From Streptomyces clavifer (GTDB lineage Bacteria > Actinomycetota > Actinomycetes > Streptomycetales > Streptomycetaceae): a DNA stretch of 64,000 nucleotides. Location of the stretch: NCBI GenBank assembly GCA_014651175.1, contig BMWJ01000010.1:124001-188000 (forward strand). Reading direction: 5' to 3'. A model generated the notes under the pieces. That model worked only from the letters and a program-made list of their open reading frames with translations. It ran no database searches and had not been told where the DNA came from. The position numbers and the translations under genes are program-made. This document shows positions 51,059 through 60,126 of this stretch, piece after piece; position 1 is the stretch's first letter; every line of letters starts with the position of its first letter.

Positions 51059-51751
51059 GTGACCGCCTTCGACTTCCTCCAGAGCACCCGGGCGTCGTAC
51101 GACGCCATCGCCGACGAGTACGCCACCCGCTTCCGGGGCGAGCTGGCCGCCAAGCCCCTCGACCGGGCCCTGCTGGTGGCGTTCGTCGAGCTCGTACGGG
51201 ACAACGGCGGCGGACCGCTCGCCGACGTGGGCTGCGGCACCGGCCGGGTGACGGGCTTTCTGCACGGTCTGGGCGCCGACGTGTTCGGCATCGACCTGTC
51301 CCCGGGGATGCTGGCTGCGGCCCGGCGCGATCACCCGGAACTGCGGTTCGAGGAGGGGTCCATGCTCGCACTGGACCTGCCGGACGGCGGACTCGGCGGG
51401 CTGCTGGCCTGGTATTCCACGATCCACGTACCCGACGGGCAACTTCCGGGAGTGTTCGCCGAGTTCTTCCGGGTGCTCGCCCCCGGCGGCCACCTCCTGC
51501 TGGGGTTCCAGGCGGGTGACGGGGTGCTGCGTCGCACGGAGGGGTTCGGGCACGACATCGACCTCGACTTCCGCCGCCGCGATCCGGAGTGGGTGGCCGG
51601 ACGCCTGACCGGGGCGGGGCTGACGGTGAGTGCCCGGGTGGTGCGCGAGATCGACGACACGGGCGAATTCCCCGAGACGACCCGCCAGGCCTTCCTGCTG
51701 GCGCGGAAGCCCGTTGTCAGTGGTGGGCGGCAGGATGGTGACACCGACTGA
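51059..51751 (+). CDS. class I SAM-dependent methyltransferase
   Basis: A 230-residue methyltransferase of the Methyltransf_11/25 type. SAM-binding motif I is LADVGCGTGRVTGFLHGLGADVFGIDLSPGMLAAARRDHP, motif II is LPDGGLGGLLAWYSTIHV and motif III is LAPGGHLLLGFQAGDG. The N-terminal ASYDAIADEYATRF is a common entry for these enzymes. The C-terminal part (AGLTVSARVVREID) is variable. Target unknown. The GTG at 51059 is chosen because of the -10 box eight bases upstream. A DUF4259 gene follows after 13 bp on the same strand. Confidence 0.9.
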   Translation: MTAFDFLQSTRASYDAIADEYATRFRGELAAKPLDRALLVAFVELVRDNGGGPLADVGCGTGRVTGFLHGLGADVFGIDLSPGMLAAARRDHPELRFEEGSMLALDLPDGGLGGLLAWYSTIHVPDGQLPGVFAEFFRVLAPGGHLLLGFQAGDGVLRRTEGFGHDIDLDFRRRDPEWVAGRLTGAGLTVSARVVREIDDTGEFPETTRQAFLLARKPVVSGGRQDGDTD

Positions 51752-51764
51752 GGAGGGGGCTCCG

Positions 51765-52214
51765 ATGGGGACCTGGGGCATGGGCCATTTCGACAGCGAC
51801 GCGGCCGCGGACTTCGCGGGAAGTCTGGACGACGCGCCGTCCGACAAGCGCGAGAGCGTGATCAGGGAGGCGTTGACCTTCGTCGTCGGGACGGGACCCG
51901 AGGAGTACCTCGACGCCGACGGCGCTGTCCTGGCGGTGGCCTCGGCGGCGCTGCTCGCGGCCCAACGGCAGGGCGGCACCCCGGTGGACACCGCGTACGG
52001 CCCCGACGAGCCACTGCCCCGTTTCGCCCCCGACCTGGGTCCCCTGGCGGTGCTGGCCCTGGACCGGGTCGTCGCGGACGAGTCCGAGCTGCGGGAGCTG
52101 TGGGCGGACGTGGGACAGGACGAGCAGTGGCGTGCGGGGGTGCTCGCCCTCCGCGAGGTCCTGGCGCGGGGTGCGGGTGGCGCGCAGGGAGCCGGGGAAC
52201 AGGAAGCGGGCTGA
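51765..52214 (+). CDS. DUF4259 family protein
   Basis: A 149-residue protein whose N-terminus MGTWGMGHFDSDAAADFAGSLDD is the hallmark of DUF4259. Then SVIREALTFVV, EYLDADGAVLAVASAALLAAQ and LRELWADVGQDEQWRAGVLALREVL. Function unknown; DUF4259 proteins are sometimes found near immunity or toxin genes, but no such gene is seen here. GAGGAGGGGG precedes the ATG. It is probably cotranscribed with the methyltransferase gene. Confidence 0.85.
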   Translation: MGTWGMGHFDSDAAADFAGSLDDAPSDKRESVIREALTFVVGTGPEEYLDADGAVLAVASAALLAAQRQGGTPVDTAYGPDEPLPRFAPDLGPLAVLALDRVVADESELRELWADVGQDEQWRAGVLALREVLARGAGGAQGAGEQEAG

Positions 52215-52281
52215 GGGCCGGCAACGCACGGCACACGGCACTCGTCACGTCCGGCGGCGTGGTGGCCGGCACGGGCAGAAC

Positions 52282-52893
52282 CTAGCCGCGGGGCCGTCCG
52301 GCCTTCACCAGGGCGGCCACGTCGAGCGTCACCTCGGCGCCGATCGACTCCGGGAGCGTGACGGTCTGACCGGGAGCGTAGATCTGGTGGCTGTCGTACG
52401 TGCCGCCGGCGGGGACGGTCAGGACATGGATCCTGCTGTGTCTGCGGTCGACGATCACATACGCCGGGACCTTCGCCTCGGCGTAGGAAGTGACCTTGTT
52501 GCGCAGGTCGTTGTTGTAGTTGCTGGAGGTGACCTCCAGCACGAGACGGAACACGGCCGGGTCGTAGCAGTTGTTCTCGATCAGATGCTCGTCGAAATCC
52601 GCGTCGACGACGGCCAGGTCCGGGATGGCGTAGTCCTCGGGGCCGCCGGGCAGCCACAGGCCGATCGCCTGGAGGACCCTGGTCTCGTCGTTGTGGAGAC
52701 CTGCGGCCAGGAAGGGGATCATGAGTGTGGTCAGCGCATTGGCGTGCGGGCCGTCCGGGGGTGGGGCCACGGTGATGACGCCTCCGATGATCTCGACGCG
52801 ATAACCCGGAAGCTGCTCCGTGAGGTGGTTGGCCGTCACGAGCATGGGTTCCGGCTCATCGTCACAGGGGTGCTCGACTGCTGCTGCAGACAT
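52282..52893 (-). CDS. Uma2-family (DUF820) putative endonuclease
   Basis: A 203-residue protein of the Uma2/DUF820 restriction-endonuclease-like fold. It has an N-terminal YRVEIIGGVITVAPPP, the PD-(D/E)xK core IPDLAVVDADFDEHL..FRLVLEVTSSNYNNDLRNKVTSYAEAKVPAYVIVDRRHSRIHV. The Asp in PDLAVVD, the Glu in LVLEVTS and the Lys in RNKVTSYAEA match the catalytic pattern. Cellular role unknown; several paralogues are usual in Streptomyces. AGGAGGCCCGC precedes the ATG. It follows the serC terminator and is monocistronic. Confidence 0.88.
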   Translation of the reverse strand: MSAAAVEHPCDDEPEPMLVTANHLTEQLPGYRVEIIGGVITVAPPPDGPHANALTTLMIPFLAAGLHNDETRVLQAIGLWLPGGPEDYAIPDLAVVDADFDEHLIENNCYDPAVFRLVLEVTSSNYNNDLRNKVTSYAEAKVPAYVIVDRRHSRIHVLTVPAGGTYDSHQIYAPGQTVTLPESIGAEVTLDVAALVKAGRPRG

Positions 52894-52994
52894 TGCGGGC
52901 CTCCTGGGATGGGCTGGTGTCGAGAACGTCATCGTAGGACGGTGCGCCCCACTTCGTCCCGTAGGCGGTGCGTCACCCGACCGGATGACGCGGA

Positions 52995-53027
52995 ACGGCC
53001 CCGCACTCATCACGTGTGCGGGGCCGT
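52995..53027 (-). terminator. terminator downstream of serC
   Basis: ACGGCCCCGCAC (52995-53006) and GTGCGGGGCCGT (53016-53027) form a perfect 12-bp stem with a 9-base loop, 17 bp after the serC stop on the minus strand. Confidence 0.75.
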
Positions 53028-53043
53028 CTCGTACGCGGCGGTG

Positions 53044-54258
<1,215 letters not shown>

Positions 54259-55467
54259 TCAGCCGAGGTCGACCGGGAGCTCGTGCAGGTCGTTCTGGGT
54301 CACGATCGGCTTGTTGCGGAGCTCGGAGGCCGGTACCGCCAGGTCCAGCTCGGGGAAGCGCTCGTACAGCGCCGGAAGGGCCACTCCGGCCTCCATCCGG
54401 GACAGCGCGGCACCGGGGCAGACGTGCGGGCCGTGGCCGAAGGCGATGTGCCGGTTCGGGGAGCGGGTGATGTCGAAGTCGCCGGCGGTGGGCCCGTACT
54501 GCTGCTCGTCGCGGCCGAGCGCCCCGAAGGAGACGATCAGCGCCTCGCCCTTGGGCAGGACCCGGTCGCCGACCTCGATGTCCTCGGTCGCGAAGCGGAT
54601 GAGGACGTGCGTGGTCGGAGTGTTCCAGCGCAGGGTCTCCTCGATCACGTTCTCCCACGGCACCTCCCCGTTCAGCACGCGCTTGCGCTGCTCGGGGTGG
54701 GTCTGGAGCGCCTCGACGACGTTGACGATCAGGCTGATCGTGGTCTCGTGACCCGCCGCGATGATCAGCTGCAGCGTGTTGACGATCTCCTCGTTGGTGA
54801 GGCGGTCGCCGTCCTCGGAGGCCGCGATCAGCGCGCTCGTCAGGTCGTCGCCCGGGTTCGCCCGCTTGCCGTCCACGATCTTCGTGAAGAGGCTGCCGAG
54901 GTCCGCCATCATCTGCGGCACCTCCTCCGGCGGGGTCTGCGTCGAGAAGAACTTCTCGAAGAGCTCCTTCAGCCGCGGGTGGTCGGCCGCGTCCACGCCC
55001 ATCAGTTCGCTGATGACGTTCATGGGCAGCGGGTAGGCGAATTCGGCCTTGAGGTCGACGCGCTCGCCCTTCGGCAGCGCGGCGAGCCGGTCCAGGCTCG
55101 CGTTCGTCAGCGCCTCGATGCCCGCCCGGAGCCGCTCGACCCGCTTCACCGTCAGCGCCTGCGCGACCAGGGTCCGCAGCCTCCGGTGGTCGGCGCCGTC
55201 GACCGTCAGCATGGAGCGGCCCGGGTTGACCAGGCCGATCAGCGGCCAGTCCATGGGGATCTCGCCGCGCTGCCAGGCGTTCCAGACGTTGATGTCCTTG
55301 ACCACACGGGGGTCGGTGAGCAGCTGGCGCGCCTCGGCGTGATGCGTGACCGCGTAGCAGTGCACCCCGCCGGGGAGCTCCACCTCGGCCAGCGGCCCGG
55401 CGGCGCGCAGTGCGGCGCTCTCACCGTCCAGGTCCGCGACGAGGGGATCGAGGACGATCCGGGTCAT
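54259..55467 (-). CDS. cytochrome P450 (conservon, CYP154-like)
   Basis: A 402-residue soluble P450. The I-helix has LIIAAGHETTISLI (acid-alcohol pair E-T), the K-helix has EETLRWNTPT (intact ExxR), and the heme loop is IAFGHGPHVCPGAALSRME. Start ATG follows TTGGAGGCC. It overlaps the preceding P450 gene by four bases (ATGA) and is the last gene of the conservon. The combination of a P450 with normal motifs and a second lacking them in one conservon resembles CYP154/CYP157 pairs. Substrate unknown; in Streptomyces griseus a conservon P450 modulates development. Confidence 0.9.
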   Translation of the reverse strand: MTRIVLDPLVADLDGESAALRAAGPLAEVELPGGVHCYAVTHHAEARQLLTDPRVVKDINVWNAWQRGEIPMDWPLIGLVNPGRSMLTVDGADHRRLRTLVAQALTVKRVERLRAGIEALTNASLDRLAALPKGERVDLKAEFAYPLPMNVISELMGVDAADHPRLKELFEKFFSTQTPPEEVPQMMADLGSLFTKIVDGKRANPGDDLTSALIAASEDGDRLTNEEIVNTLQLIIAAGHETTISLIVNVVEALQTHPEQRKRVLNGEVPWENVIEETLRWNTPTTHVLIRFATEDIEVGDRVLPKGEALIVSFGALGRDEQQYGPTAGDFDITRSPNRHIAFGHGPHVCPGAALSRMEAGVALPALYERFPELDLAVPASELRNKPIVTQNDLHELPVDLG

Positions 55468-56699
55468 TTCTGGCCTCCAAGTGCAGGGGTCGGGGTGAAG
55501 CGCACCGGCAGCTCCGCCAGCCCGCGCAGCCACGGGGACGGGCGCTGGGTCAGCTGGTTCTCGGGCACGTCGAGGTCGATGTCCGGGAGCCGGTCCAGGA
55601 GCACCTCGATCCCCGTACGGGCGATGACCTCGGCGGTCTCCTGGGCCGGGAACGGGCAGCGGTGCTCGCCGTGGCCGAAGGAGAGGAAGGCGTTGTTGCC
55701 GCCGGTGAGCGTGGAGCCGTCGGTGCGTACCTGCGGGTCGGCGTTGGCGGCGGCGATGCCGAGGAGCAGCATGTCGCCGGCGCGGATGTGCCGTCCCCCG
55801 AGGTGGGTGTCGCGGGAGGCCCAGCGGCCGGCCACGTTCTGGGTGGGGGTGTCCTCCCAGAGCACCTCGTTCATCGCCTCGGCGACGCTGTGCCGGCCTC
55901 CGGAGAGCGATGCGGCGAAGCGGTCGTCGATCAGCATCAGCCGGAGCGAGTTGCCGATCCAGTCGGCGGCGGGCTGGTGACCGGCCGCCATCATGACCAT
56001 GAGGTCCTGGGCGATCTCCTCGTCGGTGAAGCCGCCGGGGTCGTTCAGCATCCTGGTCGCGACGTCGTCGCCGGGCTCGGCGTGCTTGTCGGCCAGGAGC
56101 TGGTACATGGCCCCGCCGAGGTGCTGCTGGCCGGCCAGGGCCCGCTCGGTGCCGTTGATCATGTCGTTGAGCGCTCCCACGAGCGGCCCCCCGACCTCGT
56201 CGCTGAACCCGTAGAGCTTCGCCAGCACCCGGGCGGGGAGCAGCATCGCGTACTCGGCGATGATGTCGGTCCGTCCGGTCGCGCAGAACCGGTCGATGAG
56301 ACCGTCGGCGAACTCCTCCGCGTACCCCTTCAGCGCGAACGGGTCGACGGCTTCCAGCGCGTTGCTGATCATGGCCGCGCGGACGGTGTGCCGCTCACCG
56401 ACCGTGTAGAGGATCGACGGCTGCTTGCGGCCGATCATCGGCCGCAGCGGCCAGCCCTCGGGGATGTTGTCCCACTGGTTCCACAGGTCCGAGTCCCGGC
56501 TGAAGAGCACCGGGTCGTTGGTGACCTGGTGCAGCTCGCGGTAACCGATGATCAGCCAGGCGGGGATGTCGCCGTCGAGCACGACCGGCGCGACCGAACC
56601 GTGGTCGCGGCGCATCTCCCGGTACACCTGCGCGGGCTCGGTCTGGAACCGTGGCCCGGACAGGGGGACGGAACCGTGGGACACGGGGCACTGGGTCAC
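55464..56699 (-). CDS. cytochrome P450 lacking ExxR (conservon, CYP157-like)
   Basis: A 411-residue P450. The heme loop FLSFGHGEHRCPFPAQE has the Cys ligand. But the K-helix reads NEVLWEDTPT, with Trp where the ExxR Arg should be, and the I-helix reads MMAAGHQPAADW, with no acid-alcohol pair. These two losses are the known peculiarity of the CYP157 family; the enzyme may use a different oxygen-activation mechanism or have a non-catalytic role. GTG at 56699 overlaps the stop of CvnD (GTGA), and the 3' end overlaps the next P450 (ATGA). Confidence 0.88.
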   Translation of the reverse strand: MTQCPVSHGSVPLSGPRFQTEPAQVYREMRRDHGSVAPVVLDGDIPAWLIIGYRELHQVTNDPVLFSRDSDLWNQWDNIPEGWPLRPMIGRKQPSILYTVGERHTVRAAMISNALEAVDPFALKGYAEEFADGLIDRFCATGRTDIIAEYAMLLPARVLAKLYGFSDEVGGPLVGALNDMINGTERALAGQQHLGGAMYQLLADKHAEPGDDVATRMLNDPGGFTDEEIAQDLMVMMAAGHQPAADWIGNSLRLMLIDDRFAASLSGGRHSVAEAMNEVLWEDTPTQNVAGRWASRDTHLGGRHIRAGDMLLLGIAAANADPQVRTDGSTLTGGNNAFLSFGHGEHRCPFPAQETAEVIARTGIEVLLDRLPDIDLDVPENQLTQRPSPWLRGLAELPVRFTPTPALGGQK

Positions 56700-57355
56700 A
56701 GCGTTGGCTCCGGGGTCTTTGCGGCCGCCGGGGCAGGGCTTCCTGCCAAGGCCGCGTCCGCGGTCTTCGCACGGGCGACGGAGAGTGCGTGGAGGTGTTC
56801 GACGAGCGTGATCAGCACGTACTTGCTGGAGGAGCGGTCCCGGGCGTCGCACTCGACGAGCGGGACGTCGGGGGAGAGGTCCAGCGCCTCGCGGATCTGC
56901 TGCTCGGAGTGGAGCGGCCCGCCGAAGTCGTTGCACGCGACGATGAACGGGGTGCCGTGGTGCTCCAGCCGGTCGATCGCGTACCAGGAGTCGGCCAGGC
57001 GCCGGGTGTCGACGAGGACGACGGCGCCCAGGGTCCCGGAGAAGAGGCGGTCCCACAGGAACCAGAAGCGTTCCTGTCCGGGGGCGCCGAAGAGGTAGAG
57101 GACCGAGCGCGCGTCGAGCGTGATCCGGCCGAAGTCGAAGGCGACCGTGGTGGACGTCTTGGACTGCACGCCGTCGAGGTGGTCGACGGCCTCGCCCGCG
57201 CGGGTCATGGTCTCTTCGGTGTTGAGCGGACGGATCTCGCTCACGGAACGGACCATGGTGGTCTTGCCGACCCCGAAGCCGCCGACGACGACGATCTTCA
57301 GTCCGTTGTCGGCTGTCGCCTGCAGGGCGGCACGGTCAGAGGTTGCGGAGTCCAA
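56696..57355 (-). CDS. cvnD: CvnD-type small GTPase
   Basis: A 219-residue GTP-binding protein. Its features are the TTG-initiated DSATSDRAALQATADNGLKIVVVGGFGVGKTTMVRSVSEIRPLNTEE (P-loop GGFGVGKTT), switch region VAFDFGRITLD, LFGAPGQERFWFLWD (like WDTAGQE), and VACNDFGG (NKxD variant). It matches CvnD of the conservons. The TTG at 57355 is chosen because other CvnD proteins start at DSATSDRAA and a GGAACAGG sequence lies upstream; the longer GTG form is less likely. It overlaps cvnC by 20 bases and the P450 gene by four. Confidence 0.9.
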   Translation of the reverse strand: MDSATSDRAALQATADNGLKIVVVGGFGVGKTTMVRSVSEIRPLNTEETMTRAGEAVDHLDGVQSKTSTTVAFDFGRITLDARSVLYLFGAPGQERFWFLWDRLFSGTLGAVVLVDTRRLADSWYAIDRLEHHGTPFIVACNDFGGPLHSEQQIREALDLSPDVPLVECDARDRSSSKYVLITLVEHLHALSVARAKTADAALAGSPAPAAAKTPEPTL

Positions 57356-57707
57356 CGAGTACCTGTTCCAAGGTGTCGGTGTCGGGGAGCCGGTCCGCGA
57401 CACGGGCAGTACGGGGGTGGCGGGCGCTGATCCGGCCGGTGTCGAGCATGTCGCAGAGCATGATGCGGACGATGCTGACGGGCAGGTTCAGGGTTGCCGA
57501 GATCTCGACGACCGCGGTGGGGCGTTGGCACATCCGCAGGATCGCGACGTGCTCCGACTGCATCCCGGGGTTCGGATCGCACTCGGCGACGACGAGCGTC
57601 ACGAGGTCGAACGCGGCCGAGTCGGACCGGCTGCGGCCACCCGTGAGGGTGTACAGCCGGTCCGGGTCGTCGTCCCGTCCGGGGCGGGGGCGCGGAGGCG
57701 ACGTCAT
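57336..57707 (-). CDS. cvnC: CvnC (DUF742) protein
   Basis: A 123-residue protein of the DUF742 family. It has LYTLTGGRSRSDSAAFDLVTLVVAECDPNPGMQSEHVAILRMCQRPTAVVEISATLNLPVSIVRIMLCDMLDTGRISAR, a winged-helix-like fold that in conservons associates with the other Cvn proteins in a membrane-linked switch complex. The ATG overlaps the stop of cvnB (ATGA) and its end overlaps cvnD by 20 bases. Confidence 0.92.
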   Translation of the reverse strand: MTSPPRPRPGRDDDPDRLYTLTGGRSRSDSAAFDLVTLVVAECDPNPGMQSEHVAILRMCQRPTAVVEISATLNLPVSIVRIMLCDMLDTGRISARHPRTARVADRLPDTDTLEQVLVGLRNL

Positions 57708-58153
57708 ACGTCCGCGGTTTCCGCGGCGTGGGCCGCTGCGTCGCCCGCCTCCGCGGGGGTCCTGGGCGGGGCGACGAGGTACTCGCCGAGCTGCTCGACG
57801 AGCTCGCTCATGTTGTGACCGACGAGACCGACGTCGGAGTCCTCCGCGGCGACGACCGCGAGGTGGGCGCCCGCGCCCGCCTCGACGATGAACAGCACAC
57901 CGCCGTAGAACTCGGCCATCGCGGACCGCACGCCACCGGTGCCGTCACCGAACTCGATGGACGCGCCGTGCGACAGGCTCTGGATCCCGGCCGAGATCGC
58001 GGCCAGCTGATCGGCCTGGTCGACGGAGAGCTCGGGGGTGCGGCACAGCTTCAGGCCGTCCCTGGACAGGACCAGGGCGTGCCGGGCGCCGGGCGTGCGG
58101 TCCAGGAGCCCCTCCAGCAGCCAGTTGAGCTTCTCGTCGGTGGTCGCGGTCAT
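57704..58153 (-). CDS. cvnB: CvnB (roadblock/LC7) protein
   Basis: A 149-residue roadblock/LC7-domain protein. LNWLLEGLLDRTPGARHALVLSRDGLKLCRTPELSVDQADQLAAISAGIQSLSHGASIEFGDGTGGVRSAMAEFYGGVLFIVEAGAGAHLAVVA. In conservons it partners CvnD, by analogy to MglB/MglA. Ribosome-binding site GGAAGG; ATG overlaps the CvnA stop (ATGA). Confidence 0.92.
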   Translation of the reverse strand: MTATTDEKLNWLLEGLLDRTPGARHALVLSRDGLKLCRTPELSVDQADQLAAISAGIQSLSHGASIEFGDGTGGVRSAMAEFYGGVLFIVEAGAGAHLAVVAAEDSDVGLVGHNMSELVEQLGEYLVAPPRTPAEAGDAAAHAAETADV

Positions 58154-59691
58154 CGGGTGTTGCCTTCCGGGTGCGGGGTGTTGGCTCGTACCGCCTGGCT
58201 GAAGGTGCTGAAGCGCGCGGCCTGGACCTTCGGGTCGGTGGCACGGGGCCTGGGGGAGTCGGCGCCGCCGTGAGTGGCGTTGCCGGTACGGGATTCGGCG
58301 GCGGCCAGGGTGCGGCCGCGGCGGCGCTTGGGCAGACCGCTGTCGCCGAACTGGGGCACGGCGCCGGTGGACTCGGACGCGGACTCCGAGCCGGACTCCG
58401 CCGCAGGCTCCGGCGCGGAACCCAGGGCGGAACCGGTCACGGACCCGGGCGCGGAGCCCTTCGCGGCTGCGGAGGAGCCCGGGGCGGCGGCCGTCGCGTG
58501 GTCCGGCTCCGGCTCGGGGCGGCCGGCCGCCGGGGCCGGGGCGGGTGCGGAGACCGGGGCGGGGATCGGAGCGCGGGAGATGAGCTCCTGCGGGAGCATC
58601 ATCAGCGCGCCCGTACCGCCGCGCGCCGACGGCCGGAAGGAGACGGTCAGACCGTGCTTGCGGGCCAGCCGGCCGACGACGGCGAGGCCGAGCCGGGTGC
58701 CGGAGAGGCCGGTGAGGTCCTGGTTCTCGGCGGACACGGCACGCTCCGCGCGGCGCAGCTGCACATCGCTCATCACCAGGCCGCTGTCCTCGACGGTGAC
58801 GACGATGCCGGCCGGGACCTCCTCGACGTACACGTGCACCTCGGCCGTGGGCGGCGAGAAGTTGGCGGCGTTGTCGAGGAGTTCGGCGAGTGCGTGCATG
58901 ACGCCCTCGGCCGCGTGGCCGGCGATCGCCACATCGCTGGTGGAGTGCAGGCGGATGCGCTGGTAGCCGCCGATCCGCCCCATCGCGCCGCGCAGGATCG
59001 ACTCCATGACGATCGGCTTCGCCCAGCGGCGGCCGGAGCGTGCGCCGGTCAGCACGGCGATGGAGTCGGCCAGACGGCCCGCCTGTGCGGTGCGGTGGTC
59101 CAGGTGCAGCAGATCGCCGAGCACGTCCTCGGCGGTGTGCCGGTGCTCCATCTCGCGCAGGTCGGCCAGCATGCTCGTGGACAGCGCCTGCATGCGGCCC
59201 GCCGCGTTGGCGCAGGCGGCGACCGCCGCGGCGCGCTCGGTCTCGCTGCGCCGGGCACGGGCGGTGAGCCGTGCGACCTCGGCGGTGAGCCGGTCGCCGC
59301 GCTCGGCTGCCTCCTCGGTGGCGCGGGCGACCAGGCCGTTGGCCTCGGCGGTGACGCGGGCGGTCTCGGCGGCGGCGGCCGCCCTGATCCGGGCCGTCTC
59401 CGCGGTGAAGCGCTGCGCCTCGGCCGCGGAGGACGAGACGAGCCGGGAGGTCTCGGCGGTGAAGCGTTCGGAGTCGGTGGCCCGCAGCGCGCGAAGGTTG
59501 CGCGCGGTGGCGAGCGTGTGGACGGTGACGGTCACCGCGACGCACAGCAGTACGGCAGCGGCGCTCGCCCCCCAGAACAGCGGGGTCCGTACCGAGGTGG
59601 GAGCGGCGGCGACCGCCCACAGGCACAGGGAACCGGTAACGGCTGCCGAAATCAGCAGAGCGAGTGCGGTTGGCCGGAGTGAAGGGCGCAA
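58150..59691 (-). CDS. cvnA: CvnA-type sensor kinase-like protein
   Basis: A 513-residue membrane protein at the head of the conservon. Two membrane segments lie within residues 1-60. A long Ala/Glu/Arg-rich coiled coil (about 70-165; repeated AETARIRAAAAAETARVTAE) replaces the large extracytoplasmic domain seen in many CvnA proteins. The central region (LLHLDHRTAQAGRLAD) replaces a normal HisKA; then a HATPase domain has LAELLDNAANFSP (N-box), VEDSGLVMSD (G1) and LGLAVVGRLARKHGLTV (G2). A Pro/Ala/Ser-rich tail ends the protein. The TTG at 59691 follows GAGGACTCCGA. Confidence 0.9.
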   Translation of the reverse strand: MRPSLRPTALALLISAAVTGSLCLWAVAAAPTSVRTPLFWGASAAAVLLCVAVTVTVHTLATARNLRALRATDSERFTAETSRLVSSSAAEAQRFTAETARIRAAAAAETARVTAEANGLVARATEEAAERGDRLTAEVARLTARARRSETERAAAVAACANAAGRMQALSTSMLADLREMEHRHTAEDVLGDLLHLDHRTAQAGRLADSIAVLTGARSGRRWAKPIVMESILRGAMGRIGGYQRIRLHSTSDVAIAGHAAEGVMHALAELLDNAANFSPPTAEVHVYVEEVPAGIVVTVEDSGLVMSDVQLRRAERAVSAENQDLTGLSGTRLGLAVVGRLARKHGLTVSFRPSARGGTGALMMLPQELISRAPIPAPVSAPAPAPAAGRPEPEPDHATAAAPGSSAAAKGSAPGSVTGSALGSAPEPAAESGSESASESTGAVPQFGDSGLPKRRRGRTLAAAESRTGNATHGGADSPRPRATDPKVQAARFSTFSQAVRANTPHPEGNTR

Positions 59692-60126
59692 TCGGAGTCC
59701 TCGGGGCGGACGGTTCGGGGGGAAGGGACAACCGGGACACTCGGTGTGACTGCAGCGAAAGTGTCACAACTGGAGCTGATTGTTCCTGATCAAGTCATGG
59801 CAACTATAGGAGAATTGACGAGTTGTTTGGGGGTTCCTTGTGGCCACTTCTGTTTGAAATCTGGCTTGAAAGTGACTCTGGCTGAGTGTTTCGGTCGTCG
59901 CCGTGGGGGTGAACGGGTGGGGTGGGCATGAATTGCGTGCTTTATGTGACGTTATGTCCCCTGTGGGGGGCTGGAATTGTCACGATCGTCGCTCAGCGGC
60001 GGGTGGCCAGCTAGTGTGAGCGCTCCGGTGCAGCCGGCCCCCCGGGTCGCGCACTGCCGTATGACGCACCGCGCGCCTTGAAGGGGGAGGCGCCGGCGTG
60101 GGCCCCGACGGAGGACGCAGGCAACC
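59692..60126. other. 435-bp divergent intergenic region
   Basis: The gap lies between cvnA (minus) and the LCP gene (plus). Its middle is AT-rich by local standards. It contains the inverted repeat listed at 59745-59768 and a TAGTGT -10-like box near 60012. A 61-codon frame at 59746-59931 lacks convincing coding character. No other gene is seen. Confidence 0.55.
59745..59768. promoter_or_regulatory. TGTGAC inverted repeat upstream of cvnA
   Basis: TGTGAC (59745-59750) and GTCACA (59763-59768) form a perfect 6-bp inverted repeat with a 12-bp spacer, 54 bp before the cvnA start. Possible operator. Confidence 0.4.

Noticed and set aside
52282..52893. Uma2-type endonuclease as a restriction or mobile-element gene
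   Set aside because: No methyltransferase partner for DNA modification, transposase or terminal repeats are near; such genes occur as scattered paralogues in Streptomyces.
54259..56699. P450 pair as part of a natural-product cluster
   Set aside because: They are embedded in an overlapping CvnA-B-C-D operon and no polyketide, peptide or terpene synthase is present in the window.
59746..59931. 61-codon frame starting GTG in the cvnA-LCP gap
   Set aside because: Lacks a ribosome-binding site and coding-type third-position bias; the sequence is AT-rich and overlaps an inverted repeat. No recognisable features.
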